A stretch of 44,543 nucleotides of DNA from JAFGED01 sp034430835 (lineage in GTDB: Bacteria; Chloroflexota; Anaerolineae; B4-G1), in assembly GCA_034430835.1 (NCBI GenBank), contig DAOUDX010000166.1, positions 1-44,543 on the forward strand, written 5' to 3'. Positions 30,748 through 39,879 of the stretch are shown piece by piece (position 1 is the stretch's first letter; each line of letters begins with the position of its first letter). The position numbers and the translations under genes are program-made. Below the pieces are notes generated by a model. It did not search any database. It saw only the letters and a list, made by a program, of their open reading frames with translations, and was not told the origin of the DNA.

Positions 30748-31528
30748 ACCATGGCTTCCGACGGCGATACTGGGGGGCGTTGCGGTCCTGCTGGCGGCCT
30801 TTGCCATCTGGATCGTGCCTCTCCTTGGAAAGCCGGCGGAATCCGACAACGTTCAGCCGACGCCGATCGCCTTCTTCGAGTTCGGGGGCGGCGACATCGT
30901 GCGCATCTCTGTCACCAAGGGGTTCCTGATGACGACGGTCGAGCGCACCGGCGCAGAGTGGCGCGTCACCGCGCCGACGCCCAGCGAGGCCAATAACGAA
31001 CGCCTCAACGACCTGGTGTTCAGGATAGCCGGCATGCGATCGACCCTTGTTCTGGAGGGCGTTGACCCGGCCGACTTTGGGCTGGCAGAGCCCACGGCGG
31101 AGGTCACGATAGGATTGAAGGATGGAACGACTGTCAGCCTGACCATCGGGGACGAGAACCCCGGGGCCACAGGCCGCTACGTGCGGGTACAGGGAGACGC
31201 GCGGGTGCACCTGGTGTCGGGAGAGTACGTGAACGGGTTGATCGAGCTGGTGGATAACCCACCCTACCCGGCCACGCCCGTCCCGCCGCCAAGCCCGGTG
31301 GAGACGCCGACGCCCGGCGAGAGCCCCGAGGGCACGCCAGGGGCTGAGGAGACAACGACGCCCGCCGCCGAAGTAACGACGACGCCGGAGGCAAGTACCA
31401 CAGAGACGCCGACGTCGGAGAGTGAGGAGCCGACACCGTCAGAGGTCGAGGAGACGGAGACGCCGGAAGACGAGGAAACGGCAACGCCAACGTCGGAGCC
31501 CAGACCAACCCCGACGCCGGGGTCGTAA
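30734..31528 (+). CDS. DUF4340 protein with Thr/Pro-rich disordered tail
   Basis: 264 residues, GTG start overlapping the GldG-like gene by 14 nt. One N-terminal membrane anchor (about 8-30), then a DUF4340-like extracytoplasmic domain (FEFGGGDIVRISVTK, WRVTAPTPSEANNERLNDLV, DFGLAEPTAEVTIGL). DUF4340 genes typically follow gldG-like genes. The last ~85 residues are almost only Thr, Pro, Glu, Ser and Ala, a flexible cell-surface type tail. Confidence 0.82.
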   Translation: MNQRKPWLPTAILGGVAVLLAAFAIWIVPLLGKPAESDNVQPTPIAFFEFGGGDIVRISVTKGFLMTTVERTGAEWRVTAPTPSEANNERLNDLVFRIAGMRSTLVLEGVDPADFGLAEPTAEVTIGLKDGTTVSLTIGDENPGATGRYVRVQGDARVHLVSGEYVNGLIELVDNPPYPATPVPPPSPVETPTPGESPEGTPGAEETTTPAAEVTTTPEASTTETPTSESEEPTPSEVEETETPEDEETATPTSEPRPTPTPGS

Positions 31529-31551
31529 CAGCCAAAAGCTCCAGATAGCAG

Positions 31552-31584
31552 AAGGCCCTGCCGAAATGGCAGGGCCTTTTACTT
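31552..31584 (+). terminator. Rho-independent terminator of the Gld-like operon
   Basis: AAGGCCCTGCC pairs with GGCAGGGCCTT around a short GAAAT loop, followed by TTTTACTTTTCCTT. It lies 24 nt after the operon stop. Confidence 0.9.
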
Positions 31585-31592
31585 TTCCTTCT

Positions 31593-31626
31593 CAGACCTC
31601 AGAGGTCTGTCAGACCTCCGAGGTCT
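31593..31626. repeat. AGACCTC palindromic repeat, two units
   Basis: CAGACCTCAGAGGTCTG (perfect 8-bp arms) and then CAGACCTCCGAGGTCT. Same family as 19634-19666 and 40701-40715. Confidence 0.75.
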
Positions 31627-31663
31627 TGGTACACCCTACCCGTATCTCTTCAATATTCCGGGG

Positions 31664-31745
31664 CCTTTCCCCCACCCCAGCCCACCCCCATGGGGGGAGG
31701 GAGACTTCCCCCTCGTGGGGGGGATTGAGGGGGGGGGGGGTGAGG
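31664..31745. repeat. C-run/G-run palindromic repeat
   Basis: C-rich and G-rich blocks (CCCCCATGGGGGGAGGGAG, CCCCCTCGTGGGGGGG, then a G12 run) between converging operons, related to the element inside moeA at 12655. The long G-run is error-prone in sequencing. Confidence 0.65.
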
Positions 31746-31781
31746 CTATGGTCATTCCCCCGGCTTATTGAGAAGATACCC

Positions 31782-34181
31782 CTACTCATACGCCAACGCT
31801 TCCCGCACGCTGATGCGCGACGCACGGCGGGCCGGGGCCAGGCTGGCCAGCGCCGAGACGATCACCGCGAGCCCCAACCACAACCAGACCCCCGTAAACG
31901 AGTACACATAGTCGGTCCAAACCCCCATGAAAGCCATCCCCACACCTCCGCTGAGCAGGTTGCCTAACGGATAGGACAGGAGCACACCCAATCCCCAACT
32001 GATGAATCCGACCAGCACGCCCTCTACCAGGATAATGGACCACATCGAGCCGTTGGATGCGCCGATGGCGCGCAGCACGCCGATCTCGCGGGTGCGTTCC
32101 AACACGTTCAACCCCATCGTCGCTGCCAGTCCCAACCCGCCGACGGCGGCCAATAGCACCGCCATCATCATCAGGAAATATACAACCATATCGACCTGAT
32201 CCACGCTGTTCGCGATCGCCTCGCTCTGAACCTGCGAATAGCTCACTGACATACCGGCGCGCTCGTACTGTTCCTCCAAAGCACGCGCCATTGTCTTCTG
32301 GGCTACCGGATCATCTGCATCCTGAATCTTGAACACAGCCAGGCTCGCACGTCCCACCAGCCCGGCAGCGTCGGCCAGGGCCGGATAGTTGGCATACCCG
32401 ATGTTCCCCCCGCCGTTGGACACCAGCATCACAATACCGACGACCTGCCAGAACGATTCACGGCCATCGATCTCGACGACCAGCTCATCGCCCACGCCTA
32501 GATCGGGCGCGAAGCGCAACAGCCCTGTAGTGACGACTACGGCATTCTCATCCTGTGGCTGCAGCCAGCGCCCTTCCACCACTGTGGGTTTGATCGTTTC
32601 CTGATCTGTCGGTATGCCAAAGAAACTAAGGGCGGTTCCCAGACTGTCGTCTGGCATAACGCGCGTGGCATTGATCCTGATCCAACTTTCCACGCGCGTG
32701 ACCCCCTCCATCTGGGCGGCCACCGCCTCGACGCGCTGGGGACGAACGGGCTCATCAAACGCGATCTCGATTTCGTAGCTAAACAGGTCGAATATGCAGT
32801 CAAGCAACCCCACCATAGAGGCCCGGGTGTTGAAGACGCCGATGAAGATGGCGCCCGCCAGCGACAACGCCCCCAGAGTGAGCGCCAGCCGCGCCTTGCG
32901 GCGGAAGGTGTTGCGCAAGCTCAGCATCAAGGGACGCGGCAGGCCATGCACGCGGCCCATCAGCCGTTCGACGAAGCCCGCACGCCCGTCACCGATGCCA
33001 TAGTCACCGATCGCCTCGCGCACCGTCTTGCGCGTCCCGATGTAGACGGGGACGAGCGCCGCCACGGCAGGCACGCCCAGCGCCATCGCCGCCTGCAAAC
33101 CCAGCACCCACGGCTCCAACCCGTAGCTGACGATGTCATAGTTCATCACCATCGCGCCAAAGTCGGAGAACCAACGCCCGCTCGCCAGCCCCAGCGGCAC
33201 GGCGATGGCGAGCGCCAGCCCACCGTAGAGCATGACAGTGCTGAGATAGACCCCCATCACCTGGCCGCGCCGCGCGCCAACCGCCTTCATCACGCCGATC
33301 TGGCGCATCTCCTGGGCCAGCAGAGCCATGACGGTATTGACGACCAGGAAACCGCTTAGGAGCAGTGAAAGCACACCCACCGCTCCCATCACCAGCATCA
33401 GCGCCGAGAAAAAGTCATATGCCCAGTGCTTGCCCGGCCGGGTAAGGAAATCGTCAAACCCCGTGATAGTATAGCCGCAGCGCTCCAGCCTGTCGGTCAC
33501 ATCGTTCCGGACGCGCTCCAGGTGGGCCGCATCCAAGCCGTTCTCAGCCACGGTGATGTAGACCTGGTTGTAACCCGCCTCCAGACCCAGCCATTCGAGC
33601 GTGTCGAAAGTGACGTACCCGTGCACGTACCGGCTGATGTAGGAGGAGAAATAGTTGAACTCGTGGGTCAGGCCGGCGACCGGCAGTCGCTTCTGCGCGC
33701 CGCCGGGCATCTCGAGCGTCACCGTATCGCCCACCGCCACGTCGAAGATGGATAGAGACGAGCGTTCCAGCAGCATATCGCGCCGTCCCGGCGGCCACGC
33801 GCCGCTCTCCGGCCGCACGACGCTGATGCGCGAGTCGTCATAGTCCTCGAGGACGGTCAGCTCTATGTTGGCCCACTGATCGTCCCCGCCTGACTGAACG
33901 CGCGCATATCCACCGAAGCGCGCCTCGACGTCGGCCACTTCCGGCATGTCGCGGACCATAGAGAGCAGGTCCTCATCGAACGGCTCCGTGTAGAGAATGA
34001 TATTGGGTGGCACATTGGCCCAGTAGCCGTCATACATATCGCGCACAGCCGCCGTCCGGGCCGTGAGGATCATCCCAAAGGACGCCACGCCCACGGCGAT
34101 AGCCGTCACGACGAGCACGCTACGCGCCTTGTGCCGCCAGGCATCCCGCAACACCTTGTTCCAACGCAATCTCGAAAGCAT
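31782..34181 (-). CDS. FtsX/MacB-like ABC transporter permease (copy C)
   Basis: 799 residues. A helix at about 22-45 after a basic N-terminus (RHKARSVLVVTAIAVG), a large extracytoplasmic domain to ~260, and three helices (about 265-400). A second half begins with PLMLSLRNTFRRKARLALTL and mirrors the first, ending with three helices and RISVREALAYE. This duplicated FtsX layout is typical of MacB-like permeases that move lipids or peptides from the outer leaflet rather than across the membrane. ATG 34181 has GGAGG upstream. It is downstream of the membrane-fusion lipoprotein gene. Confidence 0.88.
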   Translation of the reverse strand: MLSRLRWNKVLRDAWRHKARSVLVVTAIAVGVASFGMILTARTAAVRDMYDGYWANVPPNIILYTEPFDEDLLSMVRDMPEVADVEARFGGYARVQSGGDDQWANIELTVLEDYDDSRISVVRPESGAWPPGRRDMLLERSSLSIFDVAVGDTVTLEMPGGAQKRLPVAGLTHEFNYFSSYISRYVHGYVTFDTLEWLGLEAGYNQVYITVAENGLDAAHLERVRNDVTDRLERCGYTITGFDDFLTRPGKHWAYDFFSALMLVMGAVGVLSLLLSGFLVVNTVMALLAQEMRQIGVMKAVGARRGQVMGVYLSTVMLYGGLALAIAVPLGLASGRWFSDFGAMVMNYDIVSYGLEPWVLGLQAAMALGVPAVAALVPVYIGTRKTVREAIGDYGIGDGRAGFVERLMGRVHGLPRPLMLSLRNTFRRKARLALTLGALSLAGAIFIGVFNTRASMVGLLDCIFDLFSYEIEIAFDEPVRPQRVEAVAAQMEGVTRVESWIRINATRVMPDDSLGTALSFFGIPTDQETIKPTVVEGRWLQPQDENAVVVTTGLLRFAPDLGVGDELVVEIDGRESFWQVVGIVMLVSNGGGNIGYANYPALADAAGLVGRASLAVFKIQDADDPVAQKTMARALEEQYERAGMSVSYSQVQSEAIANSVDQVDMVVYFLMMMAVLLAAVGGLGLAATMGLNVLERTREIGVLRAIGASNGSMWSIILVEGVLVGFISWGLGVLLSYPLGNLLSGGVGMAFMGVWTDYVYSFTGVWLWLGLAVIVSALASLAPARRASRISVREALAYE

Positions 34182-34284
34182 CAACCCCTCCGCACTTTTT
34201 CGCGCGATTCGGCAACGAGCACATCATGCTTGACCAGCAGGGGTGCGACACACTCCCAAGCACACCGCACCCCGAGTCTGGTCT

Positions 34285-35448
34285 TCACTGTGGCTTGATC
34301 TCTACCAGCGCCGTCATCCCCCAGCGCAGCGGGGAGTCGGCCACGTCGGCCAGATCGACGGTCACCGAGTACACCACGTCGCCGCGATAGTCCCCAGGCT
34401 GCAGCGCGATCTCGCTCACCACGCCCGCGAACTCCTGCTCAGGCAGCGCGTCCACCGTCACCACCACCTCCTGCCCTACCTTCACCCGCACCACATCCAG
34501 CTCCGTCAGGTCGGTCGTCCGCGCCTGCAAGCGATCCAGCGTCGCCAGCGTCACCACCGGCTGCCCTGGCGCAACTGTGTCGCCGGGATCGACGTCCACC
34601 GACGTCGCCACGCCGTCGAACGGGGCCACCAGCGTCGCGTCCTCAAGCGCATCCTGAGCCTGCTCCAGCGCCAACTGCGCCGCCTCGATGTCCAATCGCA
34701 CCGCCTTCAGGTCCAGTGCACCCGGTCCCTCCAGCAGCTCGTCCAGATTCCGCTGTGCCTGCTCCAAGGCCCGCTGCGCGCGAGCCACCGCATTCCGCGC
34801 CGCCAGCAACTGCAACTCCGAGTTCTGCACCGCCCGCTGGTACGCGCCTTCCACGTCTTGATACGCATCGTGAGCCCGGTCCACGTGGCGCTGCTCGATC
34901 CCACGCTCGCCGCGGTCATATTTGGCCTGCAGGTCTTGATACGTCCGGTAGGCCTCGTCGCGGGCATAGCGCGCCGCCCGCACTTGGTCGCCGACCGCCA
35001 CGCTGCCCTCTGTCAGCGTCATGTTCTTCAACGCCTCCGCGTAGGCCGCCTGCGCGTCAGCGATGGCCGCCTCGACTGTTTCCACGTCCGCCTCGTCGGG
35101 CGGCTGCTCCAGTTGCTCCAGCCGCAATTCGGCCTGGGCCAGGCTGAGTTCTGCCTGGGCCAGCGCCCGCGTCATGTCGGCAGTCTCCAGCCGCGCCAGC
35201 GGGTCGCCCACCCTCACAGCATCGCCCTCCCGCACCATCACCTTGACGACCTTGCCACCGATCTCAAAGCTCTGCGCATCTGACCGCGCCGGCTCGATCA
35301 CAGCCTCGGCCACCACCTTATTGGCATCGTCCGAGACCACCACCGGCACGTCGGTTGCCTCCGCTGCCGACGCGGTGGCCCCGCAGCCAGCCAACAAGCC
35401 AGCAGCAGCCAATAGCAACAACCCCACAAGCATACGTTCCCTTCTCAT
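34285..35448 (-). CDS. HlyD/MacA-like membrane-fusion lipoprotein
   Basis: 387 residues. Lipoprotein signal ending LLAGC (Cys22). A biotinyl-lipoyl-like half (GGKVVKVMVREGDAVRVGDPL), a long coiled-coil hairpin (about 90-265, many Ala/Gln/Leu heptads), then the second half (ATLVAPFDGVATSVDVDPGD) and a beta-barrel domain. It is the periplasmic/extracytoplasmic adaptor for the FtsX-like permeases around it. A shared promoter element (35500-35566) lies just upstream. Confidence 0.88.
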   Translation of the reverse strand: MRRERMLVGLLLLAAAGLLAGCGATASAAEATDVPVVVSDDANKVVAEAVIEPARSDAQSFEIGGKVVKVMVREGDAVRVGDPLARLETADMTRALAQAELSLAQAELRLEQLEQPPDEADVETVEAAIADAQAAYAEALKNMTLTEGSVAVGDQVRAARYARDEAYRTYQDLQAKYDRGERGIEQRHVDRAHDAYQDVEGAYQRAVQNSELQLLAARNAVARAQRALEQAQRNLDELLEGPGALDLKAVRLDIEAAQLALEQAQDALEDATLVAPFDGVATSVDVDPGDTVAPGQPVVTLATLDRLQARTTDLTELDVVRVKVGQEVVVTVDALPEQEFAGVVSEIALQPGDYRGDVVYSVTVDLADVADSPLRWGMTALVEIKPQ

Positions 35449-35499
35449 CTTACCTGTTCCTCCTCATGTAATCACTAGTCCTTATTTGCTCCGCAATAC

Positions 35500-35566
35500 G
35501 ATACCACGTTCCAGAACCCATTGCCTATCGGTAAGCTAACAATCGACTATCAGGCATTCATCAAAC
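35500..35566 (-). promoter_or_regulatory. Shared promoter/operator element, copy 2
   Basis: On the minus strand: GTTTGATG (35566-35559), then TGTTAGCTTACCGATAGGCA (35541-35522), then CGTGGTATC (35508-35500) forming an extended -10 (TGG-TATCGT). All three blocks recur at 40632-40700 with the same spacing. It drives the membrane-fusion lipoprotein gene 52 nt downstream. Confidence 0.65.
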
Positions 35567-35570
35567 CCAT

Positions 35571-35630
35571 CTACTCGTAAGCCAATGCCTCGCGCACACT
35601 CACCCGCAGTTGCTGCGAGCAACGCTCCAT
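35571..35630 (-). pseudogene. 3'-end remnant of a fourth FtsX-like permease
   Basis: On the minus strand this encodes RVSVREALAYE and a stop (35573-35571), identical in sequence to the C-terminus of the intact permeases, preceded by degraded coding sequence. No longer frame remains. It lies between permease copy B and the shared promoter element. Confidence 0.7.
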
Positions 35631-35660
35631 CCTATTCCTCGACGGACGACGGCAACTCCA

Positions 35661-38081
35661 TCACTCATAGGCCAGAGCTTCTCGCACGCTCACCCGCGTT
35701 GCTCGAAGCGCCGGCCACAGGCTCGCCAGCGCCGATAGCACTACCACGACCAACAGCCAGAGCCCTACCCCATCTATCGAGTACGTAAACTCGAGTGGGA
35801 TCCTGATCAACGAATCGCCAAGCGCGTTGCTCAGGAACAGCGCCCCGGGGTAACTAAGCGGGACGGCCAGCAGCCAGCTCAACACGCCTACCAGCAAACC
35901 CTCAGCAACAACGATTCCGGCAATAGCCAACGACGTCGCGCCGGTGGCGCGCATCACGCCGATCTCCCGCGCTCGCTCGACCACATTGATCGACATCGTG
36001 CTCGCCAATCCCAGGCTGCCTACCACAGCTGCCATGACTGCCATGGATAGCATGATGCCGACAATGCCTTGAAACATCGAGCGTTCGGTCTCACGCTCCT
36101 CGATGGCACTCGCCACGCGGTCAGCATCGATCCGATACGCGGTCAGAGTCAGGTCCAACTCGCGCGCCACCCGCTGCTGCGTCGCCAGATCGTGCACATC
36201 GGTCTCCACCATCAAGATGTTTCCCCGATTGACGCTGCCAATCTCCCACGCCAGCGCGTCCAGCGGAACAAAGTTCTCGCGCTGGTTGTTGTGCATGTTG
36301 AGCACCAATCCCACCACCATCCAGGTCGATTCTCCCTCGCCGACGGCAAGCTCGATCCGATCGCCGATCTGGAAGCCCTCATCCTCGGCGATCTTGCTGT
36401 TGAGCAGAATGGCGCGGCCATCCCCAGGGACGAACCCACGCCCCTCGATGATGCGCGGGCTGAACATGGCAGAATCGGATGGCACCCCCCAGAGATATGC
36501 CTGGCGCTTGCCACCCGCTTCCAACGACATCGAGGCCCACGCCCCGCTCCAAACCTCCGCGCGCGCCACGCCGGGCACACCCCCGGCTACCTCCGCCAAT
36601 CGCTCTGCCCGCTGAGGCCGGTCGAACCTGGCCATCACGTCGTGGCCAAAGTCGGCCAGCAGCGCGTCGAAGGTGCCGTTCATCGAATCCCGCACGCTCG
36701 TGATGACGATGAACATCGCGCCGCCGAGCACCAGTGCGGCCAGCGTCAGCGCGATGCGCGCCTTGCGCCGGAATGTGTTGCGCAGGCTGAGCATCAGCGG
36801 GCGCGGCAGGCTTCGCCGTGAGTTCAGCCGAACGGCGCCGACGCGCGCCACCGCACGGTCGAGCAAGCCCCGTCCAAACCCGCCCCCCAGCCCGCGTGTG
36901 CTGATCGCCTGTCGCGCCGTCGTGCGCGCCCCGCCAATCACCGGCACCAACGCTGCCAGCACGGGCACGGTCAATCCCACGACCACCTGGATCAGCACGG
37001 CCTGCGGCACGATCTCGAAGGAATCGGAGGGGACGTTAAAAAGATCAAGCGACCAAGCCGATATCGCGTAGGCAGCGATGGCCGACGGCGGTACGGCCAG
37101 CAGCACAGCCAACACGCCGTAGACCAACGCCTCGAGCAGGTAGACACGCGCCACGCGCCAAAACGTCGCGCCGACGACCTTCATCACCCCCATCTGCCAC
37201 ACCTGCTGCACGACGACGGCGCTCATTGTGTTGACGATCAAGAAAGCACTCAACCCCAGCGAGATCACGCCTATCGCCACCATGCCAAGCAGCGAGGTGT
37301 CGATCTGCTCCTGCGCCCAATGGACATCTGGGTCGGTGATAAAGTAACCCTCGTCTGTCCTGGCCAGTCCCATAAGCTCCAGCCGTCGCCCAATCCGCTG
37401 CGCGGCCTCCTCGGCGCCCTCCTGGCTGAACGACTCCAGTTGAGCAAAGAATCCGTTGTACCCCTCGGGCTGGCCCGTCAGCCACGCCAGCGTCTCCGGA
37501 GTGACGTAGAAGGTGGCTATATCGCTAAACTGCGGCGGTAGCACGATCTGCCCGCGCGCGACGCCCGACACGGGCAACCGCCGCTCACGCTGCCCGAAAT
37601 CGACGACGACCGTCGTGCCGGGGCCAATGTCGTAAAAGTTAGCCGACAGCCGCTCCGCGACCAGTGTGCGCCCGGAGGGCCAGTCCCCCTCCAACAGCTC
37701 GGCCCGATTCATACGCTGCCCCTCATAGTCCGGGCGAGCTTCCAACTCTGCGATGCGCCACTTGGTCTCGCCCTCCAGCCGCCAGCGGAACTCGCCCACG
37801 GCGACGGCTTCTACATCGACGATGGCGGATGCTTCGCATCCGGCGGGGTCGCGCGCGATCGTCTCGACCACGTCCTGCTCGAACGTGCTCGTCGTCCAAA
37901 ATCTGAGATGCGCCATGACCGTCGCCCGGTGCGACTGGATCATCTTCTGGCGCATCAGGCCGGCCATGCCAAAGGTCATGCCCAAAGAGCAGATACCTGC
38001 GGCCGTCGCCAGGACGACCAGGATAGTACGCGCCTTGTTGCGCGTCAGGTCGCGCCAGACCTTGTTCCACATGGTGCCCAT
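35661..38081 (-). CDS. FtsX/MacB-like ABC transporter permease (copy B)
   Basis: 806 residues. Same duplicated FtsX architecture as copies A and C: N-terminal helix after LTRNKARTILVVLATAAG, an extracytoplasmic domain, a central helix group, a second repeat from PLMLSLRNTFRRKARIALTL, three C-terminal helices and RVSVREALAYE. GGAG lies 5 nt before ATG 38081. The ATPase gene immediately upstream (75 nt gap) makes it the most likely direct partner of that ATPase. Confidence 0.88.
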   Translation of the reverse strand: MGTMWNKVWRDLTRNKARTILVVLATAAGICSLGMTFGMAGLMRQKMIQSHRATVMAHLRFWTTSTFEQDVVETIARDPAGCEASAIVDVEAVAVGEFRWRLEGETKWRIAELEARPDYEGQRMNRAELLEGDWPSGRTLVAERLSANFYDIGPGTTVVVDFGQRERRLPVSGVARGQIVLPPQFSDIATFYVTPETLAWLTGQPEGYNGFFAQLESFSQEGAEEAAQRIGRRLELMGLARTDEGYFITDPDVHWAQEQIDTSLLGMVAIGVISLGLSAFLIVNTMSAVVVQQVWQMGVMKVVGATFWRVARVYLLEALVYGVLAVLLAVPPSAIAAYAISAWSLDLFNVPSDSFEIVPQAVLIQVVVGLTVPVLAALVPVIGGARTTARQAISTRGLGGGFGRGLLDRAVARVGAVRLNSRRSLPRPLMLSLRNTFRRKARIALTLAALVLGGAMFIVITSVRDSMNGTFDALLADFGHDVMARFDRPQRAERLAEVAGGVPGVARAEVWSGAWASMSLEAGGKRQAYLWGVPSDSAMFSPRIIEGRGFVPGDGRAILLNSKIAEDEGFQIGDRIELAVGEGESTWMVVGLVLNMHNNQRENFVPLDALAWEIGSVNRGNILMVETDVHDLATQQRVARELDLTLTAYRIDADRVASAIEERETERSMFQGIVGIMLSMAVMAAVVGSLGLASTMSINVVERAREIGVMRATGATSLAIAGIVVAEGLLVGVLSWLLAVPLSYPGALFLSNALGDSLIRIPLEFTYSIDGVGLWLLVVVVLSALASLWPALRATRVSVREALAYE

Positions 38082-38093
38082 TGCTTCTCCCGC

Positions 38094-38126
38094 AGACTCG
38101 CCAGGCTTGTGAAACCCGGCGAGTCT
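38094..38126. repeat. Inverted repeat between ATPase and permease B genes
   Basis: AGACTCGCC (38094-38102) and GGCGAGTCT (38118-38126), 9-bp arms with a 15-nt loop. No T-run, so unlikely to terminate. It may tune expression between the ATPase and the permease. Confidence 0.6.
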
Positions 38127-38155
38127 GATTGGTCATGCTGCGCCCGAAACGGGTC

Positions 38156-38890
38156 CTAGTGTTTTCCGTTGTGCCCGTTGTTCTGGTCACGGTGGAGCCG
38201 CCCGTCGAGCAGGTGGATCACGCGGCCCGTGCGCTCACTCAACCGCCGGTCGTGCGTGACGATCATCAGCGTCTTGCCCTGCGCCGCCAGCCGCTCAAAC
38301 AGGTTGAAAACCTCGTCGGCGGTGTGCGTATCCAGGTTACCCGTCGGCTCGTCGGCGACGATGACCGGCGGGTCGTTGGCCAGCGCGCGGGCGATGGCCG
38401 CCCGCTGCTGCTGCCCGCCGCTGAGGGCGCTGGGCAGCTTGTGCGCCTGGTCAGCGATGGATACCATCTCCAGCAGCTCCATCGCCCGATCCTTGCGCTC
38501 GCGTCGCCTGTAGACGTTGCAAAAGTCCATCGGCAGCATTACGTTTTCCAGGATCGTCAGTGTGGGCAGCAGTTGGAAGAACTGGAAGATGACGCCCACA
38601 TTCTTGCCTCGCCAGCGGGCCAACTGATTCTCGCTCATCCCATGCACGGCTTCCCCGGCGACGAACACCTCGCCATCGGTGGGCCGGTCGATGCCGGTGA
38701 TCATGTTCAGCATCGTCGATTTGCCCGAACCCGAAGGCCCCACCACGCTGACGAACTCGCCTTCGCGCACTTTCAGATTGATGTCTTTCAAGACAGGGAC
38801 ATCACCTGCGCCGGTCTCGTAGCTCTTGAAGACGCCCTGAAGATCGATCAGAGCCTTGCCATTCGAACCGTGTGTTTGCACTTCCATCAT
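38156..38890 (-). CDS. ABC transporter ATP-binding protein, LolD/MacB type
   Basis: 244 residues. Walker A GPSGSGKST from residue 51, Q-loop IFQFFQLLPTLTILENV, signature LSGGQQQRAAIARAL, Walker B VIVADEPTGNLD and H-loop MIVTHD. These are features of the MacB/LolD/FtsE group that power FtsX-type permeases. Tandem ATGs at 38890 and 38887 follow GGGAGGG. It is the only ATPase in this locus, so it probably serves more than one of the three permeases. Confidence 0.92.
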   Translation of the reverse strand: MMEVQTHGSNGKALIDLQGVFKSYETGAGDVPVLKDINLKVREGEFVSVVGPSGSGKSTMLNMITGIDRPTDGEVFVAGEAVHGMSENQLARWRGKNVGVIFQFFQLLPTLTILENVMLPMDFCNVYRRRERKDRAMELLEMVSIADQAHKLPSALSGGQQQRAAIARALANDPPVIVADEPTGNLDTHTADEVFNLFERLAAQGKTLMIVTHDRRLSERTGRVIHLLDGRLHRDQNNGHNGKH

Positions 38891-38903
38891 CGCCCTCCCT
38901 GAA

Positions 38904-39824
38904 CTAGCTCTCAATTTGCCTGACATCACCCGACCCGCTGATCGACTTCTCCACGATCGGGGTTCCTACGTAATAGACGTGCCCACTGCCGCCGATCTCG
39001 ACGTCCAGGCGCTCGCTTGCCCAGACCGTCGCCGAGCCGCTACCCGAGATGCGGATCTCCGCCTCGGCGCTTTCCACGTCCTTGGCCTCGTACGTGCCCG
39101 AGCCACTGACACTCGCTCTCTGCGTGCCGACCTCGCCACCGGAGGCACTCACCTCGCCCGACCCGCTGATCCTGACGTCGAGCACATCGGCGTCCAGTTC
39201 TCCCAGATCGACTTTCCCGGAGCCACTCACCTTTACAGAGACCCGTTCAGCCTTAGCAGCCTCCACGTCTCCCGCCCTGTACTCGCCGGAGCCGCTGACG
39301 TCAACGTTTTGATCGCCGATCTCGCCATCCGCGATAGATAGATCGCCAGAGCCGCTGATACGCACATCGAGCGCATCGGCCACCAGCTCCTTGATCGACA
39401 CATCGCCCGAACCACTGATCTTCACGGAGAAATCGCCCGCTTCCAGGGCCGGAGCCTCGACATCACCGCTCCCGGAGACCGCGATGGAATCCAGCGATTT
39501 TGCCGTCAGGTAGAAGTGAACCGGCTCGGTGGGAATCAGGGAAACGAACTCCCGCGTCCCAATCTCAAGCGTTCCATTCTTGACCTCAACCTCAAAGTAC
39601 TCGATCAGATTATCCTCAGCCTCGACGCGCAGCGCCTCTTCCTCGCCGATCTCGACGTGCAACGTGCCCACGGTGGCAAAGTGGACGGCGTCAAAACCGC
39701 TGGCCGCGTACGTCTCCTCGTCCACGTCGCCCGAGCCACGCACAACACCAATTCCAGCCGCCGAACAGGCAAAGCTGCTCAGCGCCAAGACCAACATCGA
39801 AATCACAACAGCCAGCTTCTTCAT
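38904..39824 (-). CDS. Secreted GIN-domain (DUF2807) protein with SGSG repeats
   Basis: 306 residues. Signal peptide with a possible lipobox Cys20 (SFAC). From about residue 95 the chain is made of about eleven short repeats with the core (V/I)SGSG(D/E)V, the pattern of the right-handed beta-helix GIN domain (putative auto-transporter adhesin head, DUF2807). AAGGAGGA lies 5 nt before ATG 39824. The gene is 13 nt upstream of the ATPase start, so it is in the same operon. It may be a surface or envelope-stress protein; function is not established. Confidence 0.85.
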   Translation of the reverse strand: MKKLAVVISMLVLALSSFACSAAGIGVVRGSGDVDEETYAASGFDAVHFATVGTLHVEIGEEEALRVEAEDNLIEYFEVEVKNGTLEIGTREFVSLIPTEPVHFYLTAKSLDSIAVSGSGDVEAPALEAGDFSVKISGSGDVSIKELVADALDVRISGSGDLSIADGEIGDQNVDVSGSGEYRAGDVEAAKAERVSVKVSGSGKVDLGELDADVLDVRISGSGEVSASGGEVGTQRASVSGSGTYEAKDVESAEAEIRISGSGSATVWASERLDVEIGGSGHVYYVGTPIVEKSISGSGDVRQIES

Positions 39825-39879
39825 CAGAATCCTCCTTGTTGGCAATCGCCTTACAATACGCAATGAGCCAATGAAAGTC

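Noticed and set aside
27439..31528. Gliding motility machinery
   Set aside because: Only the GldA/F/G-type ABC set and a DUF4340 gene are present. This set is widespread in non-gliding bacteria and no other gld or spr gene is in view.
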